This document shows positions 34,780 through 43,489 of a DNA stretch of 64,000 bases, piece by piece (within the stretch, counting starts at the first letter, position 1; each line of letters opens with the position of its first letter). Origin of the DNA: an uncultured Prevotellaceae bacterium (lineage in GTDB: Bacteria; Bacteroidota; Bacteroidia; Bacteroidales; Bacteroidaceae); NCBI GenBank assembly GCA_902780635.1, contig CACZGH010000021.1, forward strand, positions 1 to 64,000, written 5' to 3'. The translations under genes and the position numbers were made by a program. The notes below the pieces were generated by a model, which was given only the letters and a program-made list of their open reading frames with translations, was not told where the DNA came from and searched no databases.

Positions 34780-36231
34780 ATGAAAAAGTTTTTTCAGTTT
34801 TTTGTGTTTCTTACAGCGATGGTATGGTCGCTGTATGCTTGTACTGATGACGATAGTTTCTCCGACTCGCCATCACACTTCCTCACGTTCTCTGAGGACA
34901 GTGTAAGGCTCGACACTGTTTTCTCCCGTGTTCCCACTGCCACCAAGACTTTTTGGGCATACAACAGGTCGGGAGACGGCATACGTTGTCAGAGTATCAG
35001 GCTGGAGAAGGGCAACCAGACAGGCTACCGCGTCAATGTTGACGGCTCCTACTTAGGGTCGTCGGCAGGCTATCAGGTGAGTGATATTGAGATCAGAAAC
35101 AAGGATAGTATACGGGTTTTTGTCGAACTGACCTCTCCTGCCAACAACAAGGAGGTGCCCACGCTGCTTGAGGATAACCTCATCTTCCAGCTTGAAAGCG
35201 GCAATATACAGAAAGTGAACCTGAGTGCCTATACGTGGGATGCCGATATGCGTGAAAATGTGGTGATAGAGCAAAACACGACTTGGAAGCAAACAAAGCC
35301 CATCGTCATCTACGGTGGCATCACCATAAAGGAGGGGGCCACACTGACCATCGGCGAGGGTACCACAATTTATTTCCATGAGAATGCCGGAATGGAGGTG
35401 TATGGTCGGCTGGTCATACAGGGCACCGTCGACAACAATGTGGTGTTGCGGGGCGACCGCATCGACCATATGTTCGACTATCTGCCCTACGACAGGGTCA
35501 GCGGTCAGTGGCAAGGGATACATTTTTACAGTTCGTCCTACGACAATGACATCTTTTATGCCGACATACACAGCACTTACAATGCCATCGTCTGCGACTC
35601 CTCTGACGTTACTCGGTTGAAGCTCAACCTCTACAATAGTGTGATACACAACTGCCAGGGGTTTGGCCTCAAAGCATATCATTCCGTCATCGACGTGGTC
35701 AACAGCCAGATCACCAACACGCTCAACGACTGCGTCGCTTTTTATGGTGGGGTGACACGCGTCCTGCAATGTACCATCGCACAGTTTTATCCCTTTGATG
35801 CCAACAGAGGGGCAGCCTTGCGGTTTGCCAATTACCAAGAAGACAAGATTTATCCCCTCTACAGCTTCTCTTGTGTCAACTCCATCGTGACAGGGTATGC
35901 CGACGATGTGATCATGGGTGAGTGTGACACTACGGCAGTCTACAAATACTACTTTGACCACTGCCTGCTCCGCACACCTCAGATAGAAGACACGGTCAAT
36001 GTGAGAGACGTCATCTGGGAGAACGTGGAAGACACCACTGCAGTGACTGCAGCCAAAAATTTTGTAAGAATCGATATCGACAGCCTGATCTATGACTTCC
36101 GTCTCGACTCCATCTCTCCCGCCATCGGGAAGGCGATGCCTATCGAGGGCTTACCCCATGACAGGGTAGGGGTTTTGCGTGACGAGGAGCCTGATCTGGG
36201 GTGCTATGAATATGCAAGAAAGGAAGAATGA
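34780..36231 (+). CDS. lipoprotein with parallel beta-helix
   Basis: The 483-residue protein starts with a type II signal peptide (MKKFFQFFVFLTAMVWSLYAC, Cys 21 the lipid site, followed by TDDD). Residues 30-150 are a beta-domain; from about 155 to 400 it reads as a right-handed beta-helix (GGITIKEGATLTIGEGTTIY, GRLVIQGTVDNNVVLRGD, NAIVCDSSDVTRL, GFGLKAYHSVIDVVNSQITN). The end (SISPAIGKAMP, DLGCYEY) is the usual closing piece of such helices. There are no catalytic residues that I can name. It should sit in the envelope. The cytidine deaminase gene follows at once. Confidence 0.8.
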   Translation: MKKFFQFFVFLTAMVWSLYACTDDDSFSDSPSHFLTFSEDSVRLDTVFSRVPTATKTFWAYNRSGDGIRCQSIRLEKGNQTGYRVNVDGSYLGSSAGYQVSDIEIRNKDSIRVFVELTSPANNKEVPTLLEDNLIFQLESGNIQKVNLSAYTWDADMRENVVIEQNTTWKQTKPIVIYGGITIKEGATLTIGEGTTIYFHENAGMEVYGRLVIQGTVDNNVVLRGDRIDHMFDYLPYDRVSGQWQGIHFYSSSYDNDIFYADIHSTYNAIVCDSSDVTRLKLNLYNSVIHNCQGFGLKAYHSVIDVVNSQITNTLNDCVAFYGGVTRVLQCTIAQFYPFDANRGAALRFANYQEDKIYPLYSFSCVNSIVTGYADDVIMGECDTTAVYKYYFDHCLLRTPQIEDTVNVRDVIWENVEDTTAVTAAKNFVRIDIDSLIYDFRLDSISPAIGKAMPIEGLPHDRVGVLRDEEPDLGCYEYARKEE

Positions 36232-36233
36232 CT

Positions 36234-36713
36234 ATGAAAAATATCGAAATTAAGACCAACATCCGGTTCTGTCAGCTCGACGAGCTGCCACAGGATGAGC
36301 AAGACCTGGTACAAACCGCCATCAAGGCCACCGACAACTCCTACGCCAAATACTCCAACTTCCATGTGGGTGCGGCGCTGCTGTTGTGTGACGGGTCGGT
36401 TGTGATAGGCGCTAACCAGGAAAACGCCGTGTTCCCCTTGGGACTGTGTGCGGAGCGTACCGCCATCTTCGCTGCGCAGGCTCAGTTTCCAGAGAAGTCA
36501 ATGCTCAAGATGGCCATCGCCGCGCGCAATCATGCCGGACTGATGGACAATCCCGTTTCACCTTGTGGGTCATGCCGGCAGGTGATTCTGGAGATGGAGG
36601 ACCGTTACCAACAGTCCATCCGTATCCTCTTGTATGGAAAAAAGGGGGTGTATGTCATCGACTCTGTCAAAGACTTGCTCCCACTCAGTTTTGTGGACGA
36701 AAGCATGAGATAG
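36234..36713 (+). CDS. cdd: cytidine deaminase
   Basis: ATG 36234 is chosen because AGGAAG at 36221-36226 is at the right distance; the ATG at 36228 is only one base from it. The 159-residue enzyme has Cys 72-x-Glu 74 (LCAERTAIF) and Cys 111-x-x-Cys 114 (PCGSCRQ), the zinc and proton-shuttle residues of cytidine deaminases, and YSNFHVGAALL near residue 40. It converts cytidine and deoxycytidine to uridine forms in the cytoplasm. It begins 2 bp after the beta-helix lipoprotein stop; the functional link is unclear. Confidence 0.92.
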   Translation: MKNIEIKTNIRFCQLDELPQDEQDLVQTAIKATDNSYAKYSNFHVGAALLLCDGSVVIGANQENAVFPLGLCAERTAIFAAQAQFPEKSMLKMAIAARNHAGLMDNPVSPCGSCRQVILEMEDRYQQSIRILLYGKKGVYVIDSVKDLLPLSFVDESMR

Positions 36714-36716
36714 CCA

Positions 36717-37520
36717 TCATTCTTTGATCTCTATCTTCTGCTGATAAATCTCATCGATGTTGACAGCCTCAGGCACTTTGTTTCTGAGGGTGTCTCTGAT
36801 GACATGGTTCCTGACCAAGGTGTCTTTGATACTGTTTCCTTTGGCAATGAGGTCTTTGGTGTCATTGCCTTTTATCATGGTGTCTGTCACCATGATATCT
36901 TTTATAAGGGTGTCTTTGGCTATGGTGTCTTTGGCGATGAGGTCTTTGAGATGCTCCTCGCATCCTTTCATCATATGGGCGGTCTGAGTGATGCGCGCAT
37001 TCATGTCCTCGCTGTTGCGGTATTGCAGATAGTTGTCCAATGCGGCCTTGAAGCATGAATGGGCTTTCTCCCAGTCCTCAGCGAATAGATAGCAGAACCC
37101 CAGTCGGTAGTAGATTTCTCCTTTCTCATTCTCATAACACACGGTCAGCGCTTTCTCATAATAGGGAATGGCCTCGGCGTATTGTTGCAACTGAAAATGG
37201 CTCTCTCCATCGGCGAAGTAATAGACGGAGCGCTCATGGGGCGCAAATGCCTCCAACTGAGGTATGGCTTCGTCTAAGTACTTGCAGGCTTCCTCATAGA
37301 GCCACTCATAATAATAGCACACGCCCATATAGGCATGAAAGCGTGGGTTGAGACGATATTGGCGGTCCAGTTTTTCGAAGATGAGCAGGGCCTCATGGTA
37401 TTTGGCACTCCTGAAATACTCTAAGGCCATCCCAAGGCGGTCGCTGTCGCGCGGCTCCTGGGGGATGGCCTGAAAGATACAGGTCAGTGACACGATCAAG
37501 ATGAGCCCTACTTTCTTCAT
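36717..37520 (-). CDS. exported TPR protein with KDT-repeat tail
   Basis: ATG 37520 starts a signal peptide (MKKVGLILIVSLTCIFQAIPQ). The 267-residue protein then has four or so tetratricopeptide repeats (about 28-175; ALEYFRSAKYHEALLIFEKL, YYRLGFCYLFAEDWEKAHSC). From about 190 to 245 comes a striking low-complexity stretch of K-D-T and I-K-x-x units at spacing 5-7 (DLIAKDTIAKDTLIKDIM, TDTMIKGNDTKDLIAKGN). TPR parts bind proteins; the tail has no known role. The ATG shares its A with the TGA of the M64 peptidase gene, so it is translated with it. Confidence 0.75.
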   Translation of the reverse strand: MKKVGLILIVSLTCIFQAIPQEPRDSDRLGMALEYFRSAKYHEALLIFEKLDRQYRLNPRFHAYMGVCYYYEWLYEEACKYLDEAIPQLEAFAPHERSVYYFADGESHFQLQQYAEAIPYYEKALTVCYENEKGEIYYRLGFCYLFAEDWEKAHSCFKAALDNYLQYRNSEDMNARITQTAHMMKGCEEHLKDLIAKDTIAKDTLIKDIMVTDTMIKGNDTKDLIAKGNSIKDTLVRNHVIRDTLRNKVPEAVNIDEIYQQKIEIKE

Positions 37521-38773
37521 CACCACTGTGTATAGAAGTTGATCAGACGGCGGATCGCACGGTCGCAGACCGGGCAGAAAGAAGGATTCTCATTGGTGCG
37601 CATACGACAGTCCTCGCAGGCACGGTAGACACCTTTCTGGGCATATCCCGCTCCTTCATAGAGACCGATCTTCCCCTCTTCCATCATGTCCTGCCACTTG
37701 CTCTTGAAGTCGGTGAGGGTGGTGAGGTTGGGCTCCCAAGGTTCTACGTCGGGGGGATACATGGGTATCTGCTCGCTCTCGTAGGCGTATTCGTCGCCCA
37801 GACCAGCGAAACTGTGGCCGAACTCATGCACCACGACGGGTTTGAACTTGGGATGGTGGGCCATGGCGAGATTGTAGGAGTTGAGAATGCCTCCGCCACC
37901 ATATTCACTGGTATTGACCAGCACGATGATGTGTTCGTAGGGGGTGCCCGCAAGCCAGTTGTGCAAATCTTTCAGTTGCAGGGTGGTCAGATAACGGTCG
38001 CTGTAGAACGTGTCGAAATGAGAGTGGAGGGCGGTGTCCTTCCAGACGCCCTTTCTCGGAATGCTCGTGCCACTGTCGACGGAAGGTGACTTGACAGCGA
38101 TGATATGAAAACGGTCACGCAGCGACTTGAAGGGCTCGTGGGCGAACATCGCCTCCATCGCTATGCGGGCATCTTCGAGAAAGGTTTCCATCTCCTGCTC
38201 CTGATACCCTTCGGCCAGATAGGCGATGTGGATGCAGCGTGCAGGGTCCTGGGCCTGCTGGAGGGTGACGTAGGGCGTGATGTCCTGAAAACCGCGGCGG
38301 TGGATCAGGATGTCGCTGGTTGTCACCCGGTGGGTCATGGTCGCCATCACCTCACGCCGGTTGTCATACAGTTCGATGCTCACGTCCACGGTGTCGCGAG
38401 GCATGGGTATCAGAAAAACATTCTGAAACGACTTGCTCGTGGTCTGGGCTTCGTCATACGACAGCCATTCCTGAAACAAGGTGGAGAACGAGTTGCGGTA
38501 GACCACCTGTCCTGTGGCGCACGCTTTGACGATGATTTGTCCATTGCCCGCTATGGGCACCTCTGCCAGCCGGTGTCTCTTCCCATACCATCTCGGCAAC
38601 AGGTTCAACTCATCGACGTAGATACCCTGCTCTTTTGCATTGCCAGCAAAGACGTAGTCGATGCGTAATGTGGAGTCACAGAAATAAGTGTCGAAATCCT
38701 GTGCGGTGGCAGGGAGGGTGAGGATGAAGAGGAGCAGCGCTAAGAGTGCCATTTGTGTCTTCGTTTTATTCAT
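37520..38773 (-). CDS. M64-family zinc metallopeptidase (IgA peptidase-like)
   Basis: The 417-residue protein has a signal peptide (ending LPATAQ near residue 25), an N-terminal beta-domain, and from about residue 165 the M64 peptidase: IHIAYLAEGYQEQEME, SGTSIPRKGVWKDTALHSHF, and the zinc site His 316-Glu 317-His 320 in VVHEFGHSFAGLGDEY, where the later Asp-Glu-Tyr is typical. The end has a CxxC pair (CEDCRMRTNENPSFCPVC) that looks like a metal- or disulfide-binding element. Named after a Clostridium ramosum IgA protease, most members have unknown targets. It overlaps folK upstream by 8 bp and the TPR gene downstream by 1 bp. Confidence 0.85.
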   Translation of the reverse strand: MNKTKTQMALLALLLFILTLPATAQDFDTYFCDSTLRIDYVFAGNAKEQGIYVDELNLLPRWYGKRHRLAEVPIAGNGQIIVKACATGQVVYRNSFSTLFQEWLSYDEAQTTSKSFQNVFLIPMPRDTVDVSIELYDNRREVMATMTHRVTTSDILIHRRGFQDITPYVTLQQAQDPARCIHIAYLAEGYQEQEMETFLEDARIAMEAMFAHEPFKSLRDRFHIIAVKSPSVDSGTSIPRKGVWKDTALHSHFDTFYSDRYLTTLQLKDLHNWLAGTPYEHIIVLVNTSEYGGGGILNSYNLAMAHHPKFKPVVVHEFGHSFAGLGDEYAYESEQIPMYPPDVEPWEPNLTTLTDFKSKWQDMMEEGKIGLYEGAGYAQKGVYRACEDCRMRTNENPSFCPVCDRAIRRLINFYTQW

Positions 38774-39137
38774 GACATTTGTTTGTTAATACTTGGATAT
38801 ATTCCCGTTCCCAGTCTTCGGAATGGTATTTTTGGCCGTCATATAGGAGGATGTCTATGTCGAGCTTGATGATGCCTTTTGCCCTTAGGTACTTGCGGTC
38901 GCCGACATTGCGCTCCATCTTTTTAGTGAATTGCCGTAGTTCGTCATACTCCATCTCAGTCTCACCCCAGCCTACGCAGTTGAGAAAGGGGGGCGAGTCG
39001 ATGCCAACAGGGTCGGTCCACATCGTTTCTGAAAACCGAAAGTCAGGCAAATGCTTTTGTAGCAGTTGCTGAGCTTTCTGGATATGGATTTCCGCATCTT
39101 TATTAGCGCCGAGGCAAAGCATCACTTGATGTCTCAT
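38766..39137 (-). CDS. folK: HPPK-like protein (FolK), short
   Basis: ATG 39137 is chosen because homology begins there (MRHQVMLCLGANKDAEIHI) and a longer frame would overlap the GH36 gene. At 123 residues it is shorter than the usual 150-170 of 6-hydroxymethyl-dihydropterin pyrophosphokinase. Family marks are LCLGANK, the substrate strand FRFSETMWTDPVGI, PPFLNCVGWGET, and DRKYLRAKGIIKLDIDILLYD, where the Asp-x-Asp pair binds magnesium. The C-terminal block with the second basic loop is absent. It may still transfer pyrophosphate in folate synthesis or may have changed role. It is translationally coupled to the M64 gene. Confidence 0.7.
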   Translation of the reverse strand: MRHQVMLCLGANKDAEIHIQKAQQLLQKHLPDFRFSETMWTDPVGIDSPPFLNCVGWGETEMEYDELRQFTKKMERNVGDRKYLRAKGIIKLDIDILLYDGQKYHSEDWEREYIQVLTNKCHE

Positions 39138-39183
39138 GAGCAATGGTGACTTTCTTTTTTTTGCTGTTGGGGGGCTCCCTCCC

Positions 39184-41373
39184 TTACTCAAGCAACAGCA
39201 CGCGGCTGCTCCAGTCGTTCTTTTTGTTCCAATCCACATCGTTGCGGTAGGGCATCTCCAGACCATGACTCATCAGGTAGGCGCCGCTGTAGCTCTTGCC
39301 CTCACAGTCTAACGGATGGAGGTCGATGCGGTTGAGCTCACGCACGGTGTACATGCGGCCAGGGTCCAGACCGGCCATCTTCACGCGTGGAAGGTGTTCA
39401 TTCTGGAACGACTCGGTCTTCCACCAGTAGAAGACGGCTTTCTCTTTGTTTTCCGACACATACATCATCGAAGCCAGGCCTTTGTGGTCGTAGGGGGAGA
39501 CGAGACGATAGATGTCGCCAAACTGCACGATGGGGCGTATCTGCTTATACTCCTTGATGGCGTTGCGGCAGAGGGCTTTCTCCTCGTCGGTCATATTCTT
39601 GGGTTGTATCTCCATACCCAGGCGTCCGCTCATGGCCACGTCGATGCGGTATTTCAGGGCGGTGGTGCGGAAGACGGTGTGGTTGGGCACGGCGCTGATA
39701 TGGCTGGCCATGGCAATGGCGGGGAAGAAGTAGCTGGTGCCCCACTGCATATAGATGCGCTGGAGGGCGTCGGTGTTGTCGCTCACCCAGAACTCGTCAA
39801 AATAGGGCAGGATGCCCCAGTTGGCGCGTCCGCCACCACTGGCGCAGGCCTGGATGGTGACATCGGGATATTTGTCGCGGAGTCGCTGGCACACTTTCTC
39901 GAAACCACGATGATATTCGATGTAGAGATGACTTTGGTCTTCCGCTTTCAGATACTGGCTGCCATGGTTGAGGATGGGCATGTTGGCATCCCATTTGATA
40001 TAGTCAATCTCGGGATATTTCGTGAGCAGGTTGTCGGCTACTTGGAACACGAAGTCCTGCACTTTGGGGTTGGCCAGGTCGAGAATCACCTGTGTGCCTC
40101 CTCTGCCAAGTACGGCGTCACGTTTGGGTGCCTTGATGATCCAGTCGGGATGTTTCTCATACAGTTCGCTGACGGTGTTGCTCATCTCTGGCTCTATCCA
40201 TATGCCGAACTTCACCTCGTTCTTGCGGGCGTCTCTCAACAATCCCTCGATGCCGTCGGGCAGTTTGTTCTTGTCCACCACCCAGTCGCCTAACGAACTG
40301 TTGTCGGTCTTGCGGGGATATTTGTCGCCAAACCATCCGTCGTCCATCACGAACAGTTCACCACCCATACTGGCGATGTCGGCCATCATCTGGTCCATGC
40401 CCTGCTGGTTGATGTCGAAATAGACCCCTTCCCAACTGTTGAGCAATATCTTACGCTCCTTGTCGCCGTGCATCAGACGGTATTTACGACCCCATTTGTG
40501 GAAGTTGCGTGAGGCTCCGCTCAGTCCTTCCTCACTGTAGGTGAGGGCAAGCGCTGGGGTGGTGAAGGTCTCACCTTTTTTGAGATGATACTCTGAGTTG
40601 TCTTCGTTGATGCCGGCGAAGAAGTAGTGATACTCGGTGTCGTCGGTGTCTATCTTCAATCGGTAATTGCCCGAGTAACAAAGGGCGGCGCCTATCACGC
40701 GTCCGGTGTTCTCTTGCGCCTTGCCATCGAGTGACAGCATCACCTCGGCGTGGTCAGTGTGCGAGTTGCGTGAACCGTCTTTGTTCTTGATCACCATCTG
40801 TCCTGCGTTGAGGGGCTCCTCTGCCACCTGGCCCTCATTGGCCCATGAACCATAGAGGTGTGAGACCCACACGTCGCCACGACGGATGGGAAGCAGGGCG
40901 GAGGCGAAGGTGGTGAGCGTCACGGTCGATTTCTCGTTGTTGGTGATTTCTGTCCAGGCCTCGATCATGTCTACATCTTGATAGGCTTTATAATGGAGGG
41001 TCACGGTCACGGGGTAGACAGGGTCTTGCAGACGGATGGAGGTGATGATAGCGTTGCCCTCGGTCTTGGAAGTGACGCTGCTGGCGTTGAGCACCGTCGA
41101 CATATTGCCGTCGGCATGGCGCATGGCGATGGCAGCCTCGGCAGGACAGTTCATGCCATAGGCGGGGTAGACGTCCATCCTGCCCCCTGTGGGCCATTGT
41201 AGGTGTCCGAGGTCACGGTCACTGAGTCTTGCGCCAAAATACACATATTGTGGCGCCCGTCCGTTTTCCACATTCAGGATGAGTGACATGTTGCGTGTGT
41301 GGATGTTCACCTGCTCAGCGTATGCAAAGACACTGAGACCCATCAGTACAACAAACAAAAAGATTTTTTTCAT
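39184..41373 (-). CDS. alpha-galactosidase, GH36
   Basis: ATG 41373 is preferred to a TTG two codons upstream. The 729-residue enzyme has a signal peptide (MKKIFLFVVLMGLSVFAYA), an N-terminal beta-supersandwich, and a barrel with NSWEGVYFDI, VMDDGWFG, GIWIEPEMS, nucleophile Asp 462 (YIKWDAN), CASGGGRANWG and acid/base Asp 532 (WVSDNTDA). It should release terminal alpha-galactose from raffinose-type sugars or galactomannan in the periplasm. It is the first gene of a minus-strand run (GH36, folK, M64, TPR) with its own promoter at 41417-41424. Confidence 0.92.
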   Translation of the reverse strand: MKKIFLFVVLMGLSVFAYAEQVNIHTRNMSLILNVENGRAPQYVYFGARLSDRDLGHLQWPTGGRMDVYPAYGMNCPAEAAIAMRHADGNMSTVLNASSVTSKTEGNAIITSIRLQDPVYPVTVTLHYKAYQDVDMIEAWTEITNNEKSTVTLTTFASALLPIRRGDVWVSHLYGSWANEGQVAEEPLNAGQMVIKNKDGSRNSHTDHAEVMLSLDGKAQENTGRVIGAALCYSGNYRLKIDTDDTEYHYFFAGINEDNSEYHLKKGETFTTPALALTYSEEGLSGASRNFHKWGRKYRLMHGDKERKILLNSWEGVYFDINQQGMDQMMADIASMGGELFVMDDGWFGDKYPRKTDNSSLGDWVVDKNKLPDGIEGLLRDARKNEVKFGIWIEPEMSNTVSELYEKHPDWIIKAPKRDAVLGRGGTQVILDLANPKVQDFVFQVADNLLTKYPEIDYIKWDANMPILNHGSQYLKAEDQSHLYIEYHRGFEKVCQRLRDKYPDVTIQACASGGGRANWGILPYFDEFWVSDNTDALQRIYMQWGTSYFFPAIAMASHISAVPNHTVFRTTALKYRIDVAMSGRLGMEIQPKNMTDEEKALCRNAIKEYKQIRPIVQFGDIYRLVSPYDHKGLASMMYVSENKEKAVFYWWKTESFQNEHLPRVKMAGLDPGRMYTVRELNRIDLHPLDCEGKSYSGAYLMSHGLEMPYRNDVDWNKKNDWSSRVLLLE

Positions 41374-41416
41374 ATTCAATCGGTTTTAGGATAGAGTGGA
41401 TGAATAGTTTTCCTTG

Positions 41417-41424
41417 CAAATGTA
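41417..41424 (-). promoter_or_regulatory. -7 box of the GH36 gene
   Basis: TACATTTG followed by C on the minus strand, 44 bp before the ATG at 41373. Confidence 0.5.
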
Positions 41425-41534
41425 ATCATTATTGACCAAAACACCATATTTCTTGCCCAAACAATTTGCTTTCTTGCAGAATAGTATCTGAATTGGGTTT
41501 TTAAAGCGTAGGAGGGCATAAGTGGCTCCGTCTC

Positions 41535-43373
41535 TCATCTACTGCTGATGTCATCATACAGTTTTTGCAGGTAAGCTTTCCCCTTCTGGAGGTTGGCTGA
41601 GCGTCGTGCCCCTCGGTCAACCACCGTCTTTCCTGATTTGTTGTCATAAATCAGTTGGTTGTCTTCTGTGATCATCCCAAAAGCGTCGGGCACGGTGAAG
41701 AAAGCGAAATGGGGGGAGTGGGAGTCCATCAGGTCTTTGCTGAAGGTGAACACTTGATGGTCAAGCCCCAGTTGTGCCAACAGCGTGGCGGCGATATCTT
41801 GCTGACTGCCGATGACATCAATATGGCGGGGACCGGTGATGGCTCCACCTGTCATGATGAGGGGTATCTCGTAACGTTCTGTCACCAGGTTGCTGATGTC
41901 ACGGGGATAGGCTCCCAGATGGTCAGGCACTAAGATGACCAAGGCGTTCTCCCATAAGGGGGAGGCTTTCAGATGGCTGACAAACTGTCCCACACAACTG
42001 TCGGTATAGGCGAAGGCGTTCAGACGTTCGTCGGCGAGCCGATGGAAAGGCACCTCAAACGGCTCATGCGAACTGGAGGTCTGCAGCACCCGGAAACGTG
42101 GACGTGTACAGGTGTCGGCACGCAGGTCAGACCAGAGGCGTTGCAGCACATGCTCATCGTGCACACCCCATTTGCTGAGCCGCTCGCTGAGGGGGAAGTC
42201 GACATCGGCCACGATATGTTCAAAACCCTGACTGATGAGGTAGGAACGCATGTTGGTGAAGTCGGCGTCACCGCCATAGTAGTATTTGAGGTCATAACCG
42301 GCCTTTTTCAGACTGCCTGCGATGGAGGGCAGGTGGGCGGTCTTGCGCGGATATTTCATCAGACTCATGGTGGGCTGGGCAGGGTAGCCACTGAGGATGG
42401 CCACCAGTCCACGGTCGGTGCGGAAACTGTTGGCGTAGAAATGGGTGAACAGGATGCCGTCTTGGGCGATGCTGTCCAGATGGATGGCCACATGGGGCTC
42501 GCCGCCGAGGGAGGTCATCAGCCGTGAGGAGAAACTCTCTAAGATGATGAGATAGATGTCGGGACGACGGGTGTTGAGCAGCATCTCGGTCGAGTCGCTG
42601 CGGGTGTAGGTGAGTTGTGCGAACAGTCGGTCGGCCTGCGCGGCGTCCATCATCCGGTATTGCGAGGCAAAGTCGGACTCATGTGCAAGTGACTCCATGA
42701 TGCTGAACGCAGGGTTGACAGCGGCATGGTTGAGGGTCTCATGACTGCTGAAATACACCTTGCCGGTGTTCATCGACGACACGGTCACTCCGCCGCGGAT
42801 GGCGAGAAACAGCAGTCCCATGACAGGCAGAAGCAAGACCGAGTTGACCACTCGTTTCCGGATGGGGCAAGGGGAAGCGACGCTTTTCTTGGAGTCTCTA
42901 AGACACCTGGCAGCACCCCAGGCGATCAGACCTGTGAGGAGTGCCACCGCCACGGCACAGCACACGGCGTAACCCACGCTCACACTGGCAAACGCGTCTT
43001 TGGGAGAGCTGAAGAAATAGAACAGGGGTGTGGAGTCGAGCGGAAATCCCCAGTAATAGTAAAGGATGATGTTGCTGACACCTGTCAGTGCGACAAGCAA
43101 CGATGAGATGAGGATGACCAGCCCCATCAACATTCTCACGATCCGATGTCTCACCCAGATGTGTGTCAGAATCAGCAGGGCTGGAAGGGCGCAGAGATAG
43201 CCGGCCATTGAGAGGTCAAGGGGCAGTCCATGGATCATCGTCTGAATCCAGTCGGATAGCCCATACCCAGAGTATTTGGCCCAGTGACACAGCATGAAAA
43301 TCGGCTTCTCGAGGATAAAAATGAGCAGCCAGTATACAAACAGGCATGGAATTGCCATACGTTGGTATCTCAT
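41535..43373 (-). CDS. LTA-synthase-like membrane sulfatase/phosphotransferase
   Basis: ATG 43373 is chosen because a -7 box at 43394-43401 lies inside the longer frame to 43457. The 612-residue protein has five N-terminal membrane segments (about 5-25, 48-68, 75-95, 105-125, 145-165) and an extracytoplasmic alkaline-phosphatase-fold domain: IYLIILESFSSR (metal Glu), NSFRTDRGLVAILSGYPAQ (probable nucleophile Thr), YYYGGDADFTNM, SSSHEPFEVP and LVPDHLGAYP (metal Asp-His). In Gram-negatives such proteins transfer phosphoglycerol or phosphoethanolamine to glycans, or are of unknown role. It is divergent from the oxidoreductase operon. Confidence 0.85.
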   Translation of the reverse strand: MRYQRMAIPCLFVYWLLIFILEKPIFMLCHWAKYSGYGLSDWIQTMIHGLPLDLSMAGYLCALPALLILTHIWVRHRIVRMLMGLVILISSLLVALTGVSNIILYYYWGFPLDSTPLFYFFSSPKDAFASVSVGYAVCCAVAVALLTGLIAWGAARCLRDSKKSVASPCPIRKRVVNSVLLLPVMGLLFLAIRGGVTVSSMNTGKVYFSSHETLNHAAVNPAFSIMESLAHESDFASQYRMMDAAQADRLFAQLTYTRSDSTEMLLNTRRPDIYLIILESFSSRLMTSLGGEPHVAIHLDSIAQDGILFTHFYANSFRTDRGLVAILSGYPAQPTMSLMKYPRKTAHLPSIAGSLKKAGYDLKYYYGGDADFTNMRSYLISQGFEHIVADVDFPLSERLSKWGVHDEHVLQRLWSDLRADTCTRPRFRVLQTSSSHEPFEVPFHRLADERLNAFAYTDSCVGQFVSHLKASPLWENALVILVPDHLGAYPRDISNLVTERYEIPLIMTGGAITGPRHIDVIGSQQDIAATLLAQLGLDHQVFTFSKDLMDSHSPHFAFFTVPDAFGMITEDNQLIYDNKSGKTVVDRGARRSANLQKGKAYLQKLYDDISSR

Positions 43374-43393
43374 CTTATTGCGTTTTTGTGGTG

Positions 43394-43401
43394 CAAAAAT
43401 A
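43394..43401 (-). promoter_or_regulatory. -7 box of the LTA-synthase-like gene
   Basis: TATTTTTG followed by C on the minus strand, 21 bp before the ATG at 43373; it decides the start. Confidence 0.55.
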
Positions 43402-43441
43402 CGCATTTCATGTGATAAATCACACTTTTTAATAGTTTTGA

Positions 43442-43473
43442 TTTGGCTTTGTCGCACAAAAACTCTATTTTTG
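43442..43473 (+). promoter_or_regulatory. promoter of the oxidoreductase-DUF4421-DUF1460 operon
   Basis: TTTG at 43442-43445, 20 bp, then TATTTTTG at 43466-43473, a full match to both elements. The expected start point is about 43480, only 10 nt before the ATG at 43490, so the leader is very short. Confidence 0.6.
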
Positions 43474-43489
43474 CACCATATAATAGAAT

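Noticed and set aside
35053-35961. 302-codon frame opposite the beta-helix lipoprotein
   Set aside because: Shadow frame without start context; the lipoprotein has a lipobox and beta-helix pattern.
39138-39266. N-terminal extension of FolK (43 residues)
   Set aside because: It overlaps the end of the GH36 gene and has no HPPK-like sequence.
39316-40293. 325-codon frame opposite the GH36 gene
   Set aside because: It is a shadow of a well-supported enzyme: no ribosome site, no domain, and base pattern explained by the GH36 codons.
43374-43457. N-terminal extension of the LTA-synthase-like protein
   Set aside because: It would contain the promoter's -7 box and lacks membrane character; ATG 43373 is better.
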